Assembly (NCBI GenBank): GCA_051877515.1 | Contig: JBJEIY010000005.1 | Coordinates: 107,829-171,828, forward strand | Length of the DNA stretch: 64,000 bases | From: XBB1006 sp051877515 | GTDB lineage: Bacteria > Bacillota > Clostridia > Lachnospirales > Lachnospiraceae | Direction of reading: 5' to 3' | Shown: piece after piece, positions 54,084 through 63,225 of the stretch | Layout: every line of letters begins with the position of its first letter | How positions within the stretch are numbered: position 1 is the stretch's first letter | Notes under the pieces: generated by a model | Told to the model about the DNA's origin: nothing | What the model saw: only the letters and a program-made list of their open reading frames with translations | Database searches by the model: none | Position numbers and translations under genes: made by a program

Positions 54084-54124
54084 TCTATGTATTGTATGAT
54101 ACCCCATACATAGATGTTTGTCAA
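54084..54124 (-). promoter_or_regulatory. Promoter and ArsR operator of the ars operon
   Basis: Minus strand TTGACA (54124-54119), 17-base spacer, TATCAT (54101-54096). The inverted repeat TCTATGTAT/ATACATAGA (54084-54092 and 54106-54114) overlaps this promoter. Confidence 0.7.
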
Positions 54125-54152
54125 TATGACATTGCGCCGCAAGTGTTTGAAT

Positions 54153-54626
54153 TCATTTCATCCTTCCTTCTTGTACCGCCGCTAAGGTTGCGATGCTACA
54201 GACCACAGGGGCACTGTATTTCAAATCAACCAACCTTACTGTTAAGGGCAGCAGAAACAGGACAAATCCGGTCGCTTTATTCATCATGGAATGCACTGCC
54301 AATAATTGTTTTCTGCAGACAAGTCCGAATATCGCGTTAGCGACCTTTATCATGGCAATCACGGCAGTCCAGATCCACAACCATCTCGGAATATGCAGCA
54401 CCGGCAAAAGCTTGGACAGACATGTCACGACAAAAACAAAATCCGCGAAAGTGTCTAATTTCGATCCGAATTCACTGACCGCATTTGTTCTTCGGGCAAT
54501 CGTTCCGTCAATCATGTCGGTAAAACCGCAGACAAGGTACAAAACATAGAATCCCGGCGAAAATGCAGGGAAACATAACAGCAGGATACTACCTGCGATC
54601 CTGCAGCATGTTATGATATTTGCCAT
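54153..54626 (-). CDS. CDP-alcohol phosphatidyltransferase family protein
   Basis: 157 aa with about four hydrophobic segments. The signature DGTIARRTNAVSEFGSKLDT plus FAD gives the D-G-x2-A-R-x8-G-x3-D-x3-D pattern. Makes a phospholipid by moving a phosphatidyl group from CDP-diacylglycerol; the alcohol used is unknown. Confidence 0.8.
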   Translation of the reverse strand: MANIITCCRIAGSILLLCFPAFSPGFYVLYLVCGFTDMIDGTIARRTNAVSEFGSKLDTFADFVFVVTCLSKLLPVLHIPRWLWIWTAVIAMIKVANAIFGLVCRKQLLAVHSMMNKATGFVLFLLPLTVRLVDLKYSAPVVCSIATLAAVQEGRMK

Positions 54627-54630
54627 CTCT

Positions 54631-55305
54631 TCACCTCGTTAGATTGTTACTTCCTTTCATCGCTTTGTATCCAATTAAAACAACCCATACATAAGCACAT
54701 GTTTTGGGAATCATTAACATTCCCACCGGAGGCACCGTATCAGCAAACAGTACTACCGGGATATAGCAGGCAAAACTTATGACTACTGCAAGCCACAGAA
54801 AACGAAACGGCTTATCCTGCTCTGCCTTCGCACTGCGATAAAAAAGAATCACGATTACTGCTCCGAGGATTGTAAACGGAATGTTCCGGTAAATTCCCCA
54901 TGATAGCGGTGCTTCGGCACTGGTCCATGCATTTTGCGGCATCAGACTTAGAACGATCCGCAGAATTGCCAATCCCCATACCGTAATTGTAAGTCCCTTT
55001 TTATTCTCTACCTGATAACGGACACGCCATACATAATAGAGCAACATATAAAAAAGTGTCATGGTAACGGATGTAATCATTTTTCCAATACCGAGTGACA
55101 CCGTAAAATTGTCCAATCCGGTTGTGCAAAGTGCAATGGCTCTCGGTATAAGATGAAACGCATCTCCGCATCCAAGAACAACTGCCATCAGACCATATAA
55201 GAAATACTGCCGTCTTCCCTTGCTTTGACGGATCATCATGACTCCAAGCGTAATCACAGACACCAGATAGATGATGTCAAATAATGTTTCAAAAACTGCC
55301 TGCAT
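54631..55305 (-). CDS. Seven-span membrane protein of unknown function
   Basis: 224 aa from MQAVFETLFDIIYLVSVI, start after GGAGGAAAG. About seven hydrophobic segments, no known motif recognised. Ends 5 bp from the phosphatidyltransferase start, so they likely share a transcript. Confidence 0.6.
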   Translation of the reverse strand: MQAVFETLFDIIYLVSVITLGVMMIRQSKGRRQYFLYGLMAVVLGCGDAFHLIPRAIALCTTGLDNFTVSLGIGKMITSVTMTLFYMLLYYVWRVRYQVENKKGLTITVWGLAILRIVLSLMPQNAWTSAEAPLSWGIYRNIPFTILGAVIVILFYRSAKAEQDKPFRFLWLAVVISFACYIPVVLFADTVPPVGMLMIPKTCAYVWVVLIGYKAMKGSNNLTR

Positions 55306-55325
55306 TGTTCTTTCCTCCTTCAATC

Positions 55326-55649
55326 TTATGAATATTTCCCCAGTATCTTTTTATAACACCTGTATACAAAATAAATGCCCAACGTACAGTCAAAACACAG
55401 TATCACCACTCCAATTACTGGCCCGACCAGAAAACCGGCTCCTGTAAGGACAAAAGCGATAGCACATTTTTTATATAAGGATGCCATTTCCCCATTATAC
55501 GCACTGACATTTCTGACTTTTTCCTTTAGCGTAGTATCCCCACTCCAAAAAGCGATGGGTTCCCGGCTACTCTTATCATACATGGAAATGATCAGAAAAG
55601 GAACTGCACACAGCAAACAAGCCACAAAACCAATGATTTTTCCAACCAT
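55326..55649 (-). CDS. Small membrane protein (107 aa), DUF3784-like
   Basis: Three hydrophobic segments around a soluble loop (FWSGDTTLKEKVRNVSAYNG). Arrangement resembles DUF3784 proteins; assignment is weak. GGAGGAG precedes the ATG. First gene of the three-gene membrane group. Confidence 0.5.
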   Translation of the reverse strand: MVGKIIGFVACLLCAVPFLIISMYDKSSREPIAFWSGDTTLKEKVRNVSAYNGEMASLYKKCAIAFVLTGAGFLVGPVIGVVILCFDCTLGIYFVYRCYKKILGKYS

Positions 55650-55791
55650 ATCTACTCCTCCTTCATTCTCTCAATCTTAAAGATATTCCAGTTTGCCATT
55701 CGCTCCTACCCCCGATACGATTTATTAAATTATACCACATCCCGGGATAGCGTGGAATAAAAATAAGCACTCATCAATTCATGACAGCTTC

Positions 55792-55820
55792 TTGACAGCA
55801 TATGATATATCTGATAAGAT
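55792..55820 (+). promoter_or_regulatory. Promoter of the NiCo riboswitch transcript
   Basis: TTGACA (55792-55797), 17-base spacer, TAAGAT (55815-55820). Confidence 0.65.
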
Positions 55821-55867
55821 ACATTCAACTCTTTGCACTGCATTTTAATCTACAGTACAAACTGATC

Positions 55868-55965
55868 AGACCATCGGCATTCGCTGAGGAGTCGGGCCCT
55901 AAGCGGCAGTGGTTTCTTCATCCACGGGACAGTGGTTACTAATACTGAGTCGTGGGTGTTTTTTT
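55868..55965 (+). ncRNA. Probable NiCo (czcD) riboswitch with intrinsic terminator
   Basis: Contains CTGAGGAGTCGGGCCCTAAG, GCGGCAGTGG, CGGGACAGTGG and ACTGAGTCG, resembling the conserved GGACAG/GTCGGG blocks of the NiCo riboswitch, which senses Ni2+ or Co2+. CATCCACG (55919-55926) can pair with CGTGGGTG (55951-55958), followed by TTTTTTT, giving a terminator that metal binding could block. A cation efflux gene follows directly. Confidence 0.7.
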
Positions 55966-56082
55966 ATACTCTTTTTTAGTTCTAACTTTATCCCACGATT
56001 CATAAGTGTCATTGAGTTATCTTTCAAATTTTATTACAAGTGAGACTACGTTCAGGCTCATCTTGCAGAGGAGGTAACTTAT

Positions 56083-56997
56083 ATGGAAAACATGAAACCC
56101 TTTACAGAAAGAAACCATGCGAAAAATGCTGATTTTCAGAAAATCGCCAATCGGGTATCTTTTATCACCATCATCCAGAACCTGCTGTTGTCTGTGTTCA
56201 AACTGCTGGCAGGTGTTCTGGCACATTCCAATGCCATGATCAGTGACGCCATCCACTCCGCTTCGGATGTGTTCAGCACCATTATTGTGATCATCGGTGT
56301 AAAAATCTCATCCCGGGATTCTGACAAAGAACATCCCTACGGACATGAACGAATGGAGTGTGTGGCCGCCATCCTTTTATCTATTGTTCTGTTTATGACA
56401 GGCCTGGGTATTGGTGCATCGGCACTTCAGGATATCCTTCGGGGCAATTACGAGAGTCTGGAAATCCCGGGCATGCTGGCTCTTGTGGCAGCCATCGTGT
56501 CCATCCTTGCTAAAGAATCTATGTACTGGTACACCCGGCACTATGCAAAGAAAATCGATTCTTCCGCATTGATGGCAGACGCCTGGCATCACCGTTCTGA
56601 CGCTTTTTCATCTATCGGAGCCCTCATCGGTATCGCCGGTTCCAGAATGGGCTATCCCATCATGGATGCCGTTGCCAGTCTGGTAATCTTTGTTTTCATC
56701 GCCAAAGCAGCCATTGATATTTTTCGAGATGCCATGGATAAAATGGTGGATCACTCCTGCGACGAAGCCACGGAAAGAGCCATTTACAATTGTGTCCTGG
56801 GACACAAGGACATTCTTGGCATCGACCTATTTCAAACCCGTATCTTTGGAAACAAGATCTATGTAGATCTGGAAATCCGGGTCAATGCTGATTATTCTCT
56901 GGGAAAGGCGCATGACATTGCAGAAGCAGTACATGAAGATATTGAACAAAGTTTTCCAAAAGTGAAGCATGTGATGATACATATCAATCCGGCATAA
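56083..56997 (+). CDS. Cation diffusion facilitator (Ni/Co/Zn efflux type)
   Basis: 304 aa, six hydrophobic segments and a soluble C-terminal domain. SNAMISDAIHSASDVFST and LMADAWHHRSDAFSS carry the metal-binding Asp/His pairs. Exports divalent cations; the riboswitch upstream suggests Ni2+ or Co2+. GAGGAGG precedes the ATG. Confidence 0.88.
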   Translation: MENMKPFTERNHAKNADFQKIANRVSFITIIQNLLLSVFKLLAGVLAHSNAMISDAIHSASDVFSTIIVIIGVKISSRDSDKEHPYGHERMECVAAILLSIVLFMTGLGIGASALQDILRGNYESLEIPGMLALVAAIVSILAKESMYWYTRHYAKKIDSSALMADAWHHRSDAFSSIGALIGIAGSRMGYPIMDAVASLVIFVFIAKAAIDIFRDAMDKMVDHSCDEATERAIYNCVLGHKDILGIDLFQTRIFGNKIYVDLEIRVNADYSLGKAHDIAEAVHEDIEQSFPKVKHVMIHINPA

Positions 56998-57001
56998 AAA
57001 T

Positions 57002-57023
57002 AAGAGCCCCTGCAGGGGCTCTT
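57002..57023. terminator. Bidirectional terminator
   Basis: Perfect palindrome AAGAGCCCC/GGGGCTCTT between convergent genes. Flanked by A/T-rich sequence. Confidence 0.6.
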
Positions 57024-57043
57024 GTCGTATCATCTCTATCTCT

Positions 57044-57628
57044 TTACTTAAATCTTCTCCCCAAGTATCGGTTGACCCGTTTCTGGTAATCCAAATACTC
57101 TTCACCGAAAGCCTTGATCAAAAAATCTTCCTCGACGTTCACGATCTGTAAGTGAAACATCAAGGCTGCCAAAACTGAGCATGCAAAAAGAGGCCAGTTA
57201 AAGAACATGAGCAAAATTCCCAGATACACCAGATCAAACCCAAGAAATGCCGGATTTCGGCTGATTTGATATATCCCGCCGGTTATCAGCTCCGTCTTCT
57301 CTGATTCGGAAACTCCGGCGCGCCAACTATCCCGCATGGTCAAAACCGCACAGATAAAAATGCCATCGCCCAGCACTGCTAAAACCACTCCGACATACCT
57401 TCCACCTTCTGGGAACCCGGAAGCGTTGCTGCATATACTGATGACCTCAACGATAGCCACTGCAATGGTGGCAATCTTCATGGTAATCTCAATGGCTTTC
57501 ACCATCCCATGCTTGCCCTTTCCGATCTGGTCTGTTTGAATGCCTTGCCTTTTTTGACTTATCATCTTTGCAAAATAGCATCCATAAAACACCAGTAAAA
57601 TAATGATAGCAATAATTTGTAATAACAT
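57044..57628 (-). CDS. Isoprenylcysteine carboxyl methyltransferase family membrane protein
   Basis: 194 aa with five hydrophobic segments. The C-terminal ELITGGIYQISRNPAFLGFD and EEDFLIKAFGEEYLDYQKRV match the ICMT/PEMT family. Likely a membrane S-adenosylmethionine-dependent methyltransferase; bacterial substrate unknown. Confidence 0.75.
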   Translation of the reverse strand: MLLQIIAIIILLVFYGCYFAKMISQKRQGIQTDQIGKGKHGMVKAIEITMKIATIAVAIVEVISICSNASGFPEGGRYVGVVLAVLGDGIFICAVLTMRDSWRAGVSESEKTELITGGIYQISRNPAFLGFDLVYLGILLMFFNWPLFACSVLAALMFHLQIVNVEEDFLIKAFGEEYLDYQKRVNRYLGRRFK

Positions 57629-57699
57629 GATCGATTCCTCTTTTTATAAAACAGCTTTTCTAAAAACTTGAATAATCCTCCCAATTGATTTTCTTTTGG

Positions 57700-57728
57700 T
57701 TGAACATATGTTCCCACCGTGATATAAT
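57700..57728 (+). promoter_or_regulatory. Promoter of the type I toxin mRNA
   Basis: TTGAAC (57700-57705), 17-base spacer, TATAAT (57723-57728). Confidence 0.65.
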
Positions 57729-57805
57729 ACAAATGTACAATTGAAAGAAGGTCGGGTGTGATTTTCTGTTATATGCCCTCTAGTCTACGAAGGAGGGATG
57801 CCCTT

Positions 57806-57892
57806 ATGAACACAATGGAAGTACTCACTTTATTGCTAGTAGTTTTCGCGGCTTTATCTTACATAGATCATCATAACAATAAAAAGAAATAA
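57806..57892 (+). CDS. Holin-like type I toxin (28 aa)
   Basis: MNTMEVLTLLLVVFAALSYI then DHHNNKKK: one membrane helix with a charged Lys tail, typical of holin-like type I toxins. GGAGGG lies upstream, and an earlier CCCTC in the leader can pair with it, hiding the ribosome site as seen in other type I toxin mRNAs. The antisense RNA overlaps its 3' end. Too short for standard gene calling. Confidence 0.7.
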   Translation: MNTMEVLTLLLVVFAALSYIDHHNNKKK

Positions 57893-58017
57893 GCACCCTC
57901 AACGCCCTAATGTTTCGAGTGCTTATCGCTTTGATAATCCTATTTAACTGAGGGCAAATCGGAGTCACATCCGATTCCCTTCGAGTAAATTATACACTAG
58001 GGTGGTTGGAAAATCAA
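57880..58017 (-). ncRNA. Antitoxin RNA of the type I toxin-antitoxin locus
   Basis: Minus strand TTGATT (58017-58012), 17-base spacer, TATAAT (57994-57989). The predicted RNA runs from about 57982 to the hairpin AAGCACTC/GGGTGCTT followed by ATTTCTTTTT, overlapping the toxin 3' end. Contains an ATCGGA hairpin shared with the copy at 35 kb. Confidence 0.65.
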
Positions 58018-58072
58018 CCACCCTCTTTTCTCCAGTTAAAAAGAGTCTACAAGCAGCCTCAACTGTCATGAA

Positions 58073-58402
58073 TTAAAACACCATCTGCACCAGCAACATA
58101 TAACAGATCGTGCCGCCTGCAATGGACAGAAGCATTTGTCGTTTCCAGTAATGTAACAACACTACCACAATGATGGCAATCAGCTCCGGCAGTCCATGGC
58201 TTCCCGTCAGGATACTTACATTTTTCAGGCAATAGATCACCAGCAGTCCAAATACCGCTGAAGGCAAAACCTTACCGAGATACTGCACATATTTCGGTGT
58301 AGGCTTGCCTGCCGGAAAAGCGAGGAAGGGTAAAAAGCGCGTCAGCATGGTTGCCGCTACGATCATTCCTATGGTAATGATCTGTTCCGTTAAAGTCATC
58401 AT
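58073..58402 (-). CDS. azlD: Branched-chain amino acid export subunit AzlD
   Basis: 109 aa with four hydrophobic segments; TRFLPFLAFPAGKPTPKYVQ and GKVLPSAVFGLLVIYCL are AzlD motifs. Partner of AzlC, which it overlaps by 4 bp. Confidence 0.88.
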   Translation of the reverse strand: MMTLTEQIITIGMIVAATMLTRFLPFLAFPAGKPTPKYVQYLGKVLPSAVFGLLVIYCLKNVSILTGSHGLPELIAIIVVVLLHYWKRQMLLSIAGGTICYMLLVQMVF

Positions 58403-59109
58403 GCCTCACCGCCTTTTCTCAGGCGCTTTTGTAAAAGCGTCAACATTCCCAAAATAGCCACCATAGCAGGAATGATAAAACGATCCGGTCCAAAGATCCA
58501 AAGGCACAGGGCAGACAGACCTAAGCCCAGTAATCCGCTGGTATGCTTTTTCTCCTTCATCCACTGCTCCAGAAAGATCACTACAAACATGGCAGTCATG
58601 ACAAAGTCCAACCCTTCCGTATTAAAATGGATTAGCGATCCGAAAACACCTCCCAGTGTCGCCCCGGAAAACCAGTACAGATAATTAAGCAATGTCACAA
58701 AAAACATGAACCAGCCACGGTCCACTCCTTCCGGAACCTTTGCCGTGTAGTTGACAGAAAAGGTCTCGTCGCACATTCCAAAAATGAGAAAGGGCTTCTT
58801 CCAACCGGTATTCCTGTATTTTTCCAGCATGGAGATTCCATAAAACAGATGTCTTGCATTGATCATCAGTGCCATGGCAAACGCCTGGACAGGATGAAAT
58901 CCCCCCAGCAACATATCTGTTGCCACAAACTCCATGGAACCTGCAAAAATGGTTAGGCTCATAAGCATGGGATACCAAAACTCGAATCCCGAAACATTCA
59001 TATAGACCCCATAAGTCATTCCCAGGAACAAAAATCCCGTCAGAATCGGAATTGTCTGGGGAAATGCCGCCTTGAATGCGCGTAACGGCACTCTGTATCT
59101 GTTCTGCAT
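58399..59109 (-). CDS. azlC: Branched-chain amino acid exporter AzlC
   Basis: 236 aa; FLFLGMTYGVYMN, MLLGGFHPVQAFAMALMINA and RHLFYGISMLEKY are conserved. With AzlD exports branched-chain amino acids or analogues. Confidence 0.88.
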   Translation of the reverse strand: MQNRYRVPLRAFKAAFPQTIPILTGFLFLGMTYGVYMNVSGFEFWYPMLMSLTIFAGSMEFVATDMLLGGFHPVQAFAMALMINARHLFYGISMLEKYRNTGWKKPFLIFGMCDETFSVNYTAKVPEGVDRGWFMFFVTLLNYLYWFSGATLGGVFGSLIHFNTEGLDFVMTAMFVVIFLEQWMKEKKHTSGLLGLGLSALCLWIFGPDRFIIPAMVAILGMLTLLQKRLRKGGEA

Positions 59110-59162
59110 TTTAAAACCTCCATCGCAGATTTTTCTTGTGTATATTTACTCTCAACCTCGTT

Positions 59163-59525
59163 TTACACCGGTGTTCCCACTTCAATTAAATTGCCATCCG
59201 GATCATAAAAGCGAAGGACCTTCTGTCCCCAGGAGTGTTCCATAAACCGGTTCACATAGGTCACCTCCGGATAGTATTTCTCAAGTTTTTCGGCAAATCC
59301 TTCCAGATCTCTTTCCTCAAAATACAACTCACAGGCATTGTTGCAGGGAATCACCTCTCTTCCGGTGAACTTTTTCCAAATGCTCTCCTCCTGAAGAACA
59401 AGTCCTTCTGTAAGAATCATATTTCCATCATTGTCCAGAACCACATCCAATCCAAATACCTCTTTGTAAAATCGTCTGGATCGCTCTATATCTTTTACTA
59501 CGATTAGAACATTTTTTAACTTCAT
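59163..59525 (-). CDS. VOC (glyoxalase-fold) family protein
   Basis: 120 aa. VKDIERSRRFYKEVFGLDVV at the N-terminus and VLRFYDPDGNLIEVGTPV at the C-terminus are typical. Metal-binding His residues at the classic places are not all visible, so activity is uncertain. Confidence 0.75.
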   Translation of the reverse strand: MKLKNVLIVVKDIERSRRFYKEVFGLDVVLDNDGNMILTEGLVLQEESIWKKFTGREVIPCNNACELYFEERDLEGFAEKLEKYYPEVTYVNRFMEHSWGQKVLRFYDPDGNLIEVGTPV

Positions 59526-59554
59526 GGCGGCTACCCCTCTGTTCGCTTACTGAC

Positions 59555-59941
59555 TCAGTGCTTTCTCTTTTTATTCCTGGTGTAAATGATAAAATCTATC
59601 ACCAATAACAATAATACCACAGGAACGACAAAGAGTAAAAGCAACATTCCCACAAGTCCTGCAAACCAGCCGGTAGCTGTCAAAATATCATATATGGCAT
59701 AGGCGATCACACCAATACCGATCAAGCCATCCGTCCATGCAAAAACTTTATATATAGAAGCATCCGGTTTGATTTGTCTTGCAATGGCAATGGCAAGGGA
59801 ACATACACACAGAATTGATATGGTTACGGCACAGATACCTAAAACCACCTCAAGATGTGACGGCGTGATCGCGATCTCAATATACCAGCAGGCAAAAGCC
59901 AGGACGAATAATGCAATTGTTCTTCCCCATAATTTCAACAT
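59555..59941 (-). CDS. Four-span membrane protein of unknown function
   Basis: 128 aa with four hydrophobic segments and a basic tail (YTRNKKRKH). No family recognised. GGGAGAAAG precedes the ATG. Confidence 0.6.
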   Translation of the reverse strand: MLKLWGRTIALFVLAFACWYIEIAITPSHLEVVLGICAVTISILCVCSLAIAIARQIKPDASIYKVFAWTDGLIGIGVIAYAIYDILTATGWFAGLVGMLLLLFVVPVVLLLLVIDFIIYTRNKKRKH

Positions 59942-59979
59942 GATCTTTCTCCCAAGAATTGATCGTTATCCTTCGATGA

Positions 59980-60510
59980 TCATAACGTAATCCAATACCT
60001 CTTTATGATCTTTCCGTTTACATTTACCTCTTTTTCAAATACACCACCATTAGCAAGAATCGTTTTTTCACTTGCTATATTATCACTGCTGCATGTAACC
60101 ATAACCTTTTCCATGTTTCTACTTCTGCAGTTTTCCAAATTCAATCTCAACATTTCCTTTGCATAGCCTTTTCCTCTTTCGGCTGGTCGTACAGAGTACC
60201 CTATATGACCGCCCCAAAGTCCTAGAACAGGATGATTTATGTGATGTCTTAAATCTATAATCCCAACGATTCGGTTATCAACATGCCGAATAGCAAGATA
60301 GGTATTGGACGTGACGCCTCCTTTCGGACAAGTTTCTGTATTTTCCCACACTTCGAGATTTGTTAACCACTCTGCAACTGTTGTGCATTGCTTTAAACTA
60401 CCACACCCCGCAAATGAATCGTCATCATTTATATTGATTAGTTCTTCTCGAAATTGCATGATATCTTTTTCATATTCCATTGTTGGTTTCAATAATCTGA
60501 TTTCATCCAT
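59980..60510 (-). CDS. GNAT family N-acetyltransferase
   Basis: 176 aa. Acetyl-CoA loop VRPAERGKGYAKEMLRLNLE and LWGGHIGYSVRP. Acceptor unknown. Confidence 0.78.
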   Translation of the reverse strand: MDEIRLLKPTMEYEKDIMQFREELININDDDSFAGCGSLKQCTTVAEWLTNLEVWENTETCPKGGVTSNTYLAIRHVDNRIVGIIDLRHHINHPVLGLWGGHIGYSVRPAERGKGYAKEMLRLNLENCRSRNMEKVMVTCSSDNIASEKTILANGGVFEKEVNVNGKIIKRYWITL

Positions 60511-60555
60511 TGCTTACCTCGATAAATTAGAATTTGTATGTTTGTATTTCTAAAT

Positions 60556-60966
60556 TCATTTTATATGATTATAATTGCAAATCTGTATTGCCGCACCATT
60601 TTCCATAACAGAAAATCCATGCTTTTCATAAAAAGGTACGTTTGCCTTATCTTCCGGCATTCCCTCAATATATAAAAAATCCTTATATTTTTCCTTTATT
60701 TGTTCTATCATTCTGCCAGCAATTCCATTCCCCTGATAATCAGGATGAACAAGCACATAATGTATCTGTGCAAGCATTTCTGTATCATCTAGCACTCTTG
60801 TAAGCCCTACAAGCTTTTCACCATCCCACACGGTAAGCACAGTTGACGAATTCATAAGCGCTTTATACAATCGCTCCGGATAGTTTCCTGAAACCCAGTT
60901 GACAGATAAAAACAACTGCTGTACCTGTTCCTTTGTAAATTTCTTTTCCTCTGTGTATATAAGCAT
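60556..60966 (-). CDS. GNAT family N-acetyltransferase (small)
   Basis: 136 aa. VLVHPDYQGNGIAGRMIEQI and VPFYEKHGFSVMENGAAIQI are GNAT motifs. Acceptor unknown. Confidence 0.78.
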   Translation of the reverse strand: MLIYTEEKKFTKEQVQQLFLSVNWVSGNYPERLYKALMNSSTVLTVWDGEKLVGLTRVLDDTEMLAQIHYVLVHPDYQGNGIAGRMIEQIKEKYKDFLYIEGMPEDKANVPFYEKHGFSVMENGAAIQICNYNHIK

Positions 60967-61006
60967 GTTTTTCTTCTCCTGTTTTTTTCATCATTTCTAT
61001 AAATTT

Positions 61007-62356
61007 CTATAATTTTTTATAATATCGATAAAACATTATGGCTGTCGTACATACAGCAATCGTATCGGCAATCGGTTCTGCCAGAAAGACACCAATAACC
61101 GATGTGTGAACAAATACCGGTAAAATAAATATAAGCGGCATAAGCAGAATAATCTTACGCCAGATAGTGAGAAAAATAGCTTTTGATGCCTGATCTAACG
61201 CAACAAAGCTGTATTGACACGCAACCTGTACTCCGTATATCAGCAGCATACTTAAATAGATTCTCATGCTAGCTGCCGTATATTTTATCAACGCAATGTC
61301 ATTTGTAAAAATCGCAGCTACTTTATCCGGCATTGTCATACATACTAGCCATATTATGAAAGATCCGATAATGCAACATGTCAACAATAACCGAAAGGTC
61401 TTTTTCACTCTTGATATATTTCCTGCTCCGAGATTATAGCTTAACAAGGGCTGTGCTCCCTGTACCAGTCCTGGAAGCAACAGCATAACGAATTGCATAA
61501 TACTGTTAAGAATGCTCATGGAAGCAACTGCCACATCACCTCCATACTTCTGTAAAGATGTGTTAAAGCTTATTGCCACAAGATTTTCCGTTAGCTGCAT
61601 CAGTGCTGGAGAAGTTCCAAGCAATATACATTTAACAAGTATTTTTTTATCAAACCGGATATTCCAAATATGTAAATGCAAATTGCCTTTTCCGCTGCAA
61701 AGATAATATATAACAAATCCTGCCGATATGCCCTGCGAAATAATGGTTGCCAGTGCAGCACCTCTCACTCCCATATCAAGAACATTTATAAATACCGCAT
61801 CCAGCAGAATATTAGACATTGCACCAATGGCAACATTATACATACTGACAAATGTATTTCCCTGTGCTGTAATGAAAGCATTTAACCCGAGTGTCAGCTG
61901 CGTAAACAATGTACCCAGACAGTAAATCTGCATATATTCTGATGCAAAACTGATTGTATCATTACTCGCACCAAACATCATTAAAATCGGATGCCCGAAC
62001 ACAAGCATAACCAAAGTCAATAATAGCGACAGTAATACTAACATCCATGTGCAGCTTCCAAGAACCTTTTCCGCTTCCTGATGCTGTCCTTTTCCCATGA
62101 AAATAGTTGCTTTAGGTGCTCCTCCCATGCTGACCAATGCTGCAAATGCCGAAATAACTAAAATAACAGGTGTTGTCACTCCAACACCTGCCAAAGCCTG
62201 TCTTCCCACATCCGGGATGTGACCGATAAACATTTTATCAACCAGATTATACAGGATACTTATAAGCTGTGCCGCCACTGCCGGAATAGCAAGTCTGCAA
62301 AATGTCTTTCCAATAGGTGCATTCGCTAATAAATCATCATTTTTACTTGTAAACAT
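61007..62356 (-). CDS. MATE family efflux transporter
   Basis: 449 aa, twelve hydrophobic segments. LAIPAVAAQLISILYNLVDK and FIGHIPDVGRQALAGVGVTT. It lies 9 bp downstream of the HxlR regulator gene, so the two form an operon. Confidence 0.85.
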   Translation of the reverse strand: MFTSKNDDLLANAPIGKTFCRLAIPAVAAQLISILYNLVDKMFIGHIPDVGRQALAGVGVTTPVILVISAFAALVSMGGAPKATIFMGKGQHQEAEKVLGSCTWMLVLLSLLLTLVMLVFGHPILMMFGASNDTISFASEYMQIYCLGTLFTQLTLGLNAFITAQGNTFVSMYNVAIGAMSNILLDAVFINVLDMGVRGAALATIISQGISAGFVIYYLCSGKGNLHLHIWNIRFDKKILVKCILLGTSPALMQLTENLVAISFNTSLQKYGGDVAVASMSILNSIMQFVMLLLPGLVQGAQPLLSYNLGAGNISRVKKTFRLLLTCCIIGSFIIWLVCMTMPDKVAAIFTNDIALIKYTAASMRIYLSMLLIYGVQVACQYSFVALDQASKAIFLTIWRKIILLMPLIFILPVFVHTSVIGVFLAEPIADTIAVCTTAIMFYRYYKKL

Positions 62357-62365
62357 AATTTTCCC

Positions 62366-62749
62366 TTACTGATGATGATCACATCTCTGGCACTGTGCCA
62401 TTTTATTTTCACTATCTTCTTTATAGAAAATGCCTGACCACTGGCATATGCTCTGTAAAATCGGAACTACTGATTTACCCTTTTCCGTTAAAAAATACTC
62501 TACTTTCGGTGGAATCTCGTCATAAGATTTCCTGTCAATAATTCCAGCTTCCATCAGTTCTTTCAACGTTGCCGCCAGAACCGCATCTGTGATATTATAC
62601 ATTTCCTTGCGAATCTCACTATAGCGCAGCCTCTCATTCGCAGACAGCACACATATTATACGTGATTTCCATTTGCCACCAAACAATGTCAGCCCGTATT
62701 CAAGTGGACATCGTATATCATCATCTAATTTTTTCTTATATCTTGCCAT
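62366..62749 (-). CDS. HxlR-family regulator
   Basis: 127 aa. CPLEYGLTLFGGKWKSRIIC, RLRYSEIRKEMYNITDAVLA and YDEIPPKVEYFLTEKGKSVV. Probably controls the downstream MATE gene, and perhaps the PNPOx gene upstream. CQRCDHH at the C-terminus may bind metal. Confidence 0.82.
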   Translation of the reverse strand: MARYKKKLDDDIRCPLEYGLTLFGGKWKSRIICVLSANERLRYSEIRKEMYNITDAVLAATLKELMEAGIIDRKSYDEIPPKVEYFLTEKGKSVVPILQSICQWSGIFYKEDSENKMAQCQRCDHHQ

Positions 62750-62829
62750 ATAAAATCACCTTCAAGCTTTTCTTTTATTATAACCTGAAGGTGATATTTT
62801 TTGAAGTTACTAACAAATTTATTAGTGTA

Positions 62830-63225
62830 TTATATTTCTTTTTTATTATCTGCACCAGGTGTTGTTACAATGACTTTCTCCGGGGTGATAATAAGTGCTC
62901 CCTTGGCAGTTGCAGCACCATTAAACATCTTTTCTACCATTGCTTTGAATGTATCAACAAGTGTGCCCTCTGTCACATACTCTGCGGTTCCTTTGATTTG
63001 ATATCCTTCCAGACTCTGCACGTCATATGCTGATATTGCGATTTTGCCATTGTTTGCCTTGATATTGTTTAATGTTGTCTCAAGAAAAACATCTCCTACA
63101 ACAAGTTTTCCGTCATCTGTCACATCCTTAAATGCAACCGGAACAACATTCGGCTCACCACTTGCACATGTAGCAATATCCCACATACCATTTTTTAATA
63201 CTTTGATTACTGATTCATTTAACAT
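62830..63225 (-). CDS. Pyridoxamine 5'-phosphate oxidase-like flavin-binding protein
   Basis: 131 aa from MLNESVIKVLKNGMWDIATC, start after GGAGG. Split-barrel fold with VVPVAFKDVTDDGKLVVGDV. Likely binds FMN; substrate unknown. Same strand as HxlR-MATE. Confidence 0.75.
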   Translation of the reverse strand: MLNESVIKVLKNGMWDIATCASGEPNVVPVAFKDVTDDGKLVVGDVFLETTLNNIKANNGKIAISAYDVQSLEGYQIKGTAEYVTEGTLVDTFKAMVEKMFNGAATAKGALIITPEKVIVTTPGADNKKEI

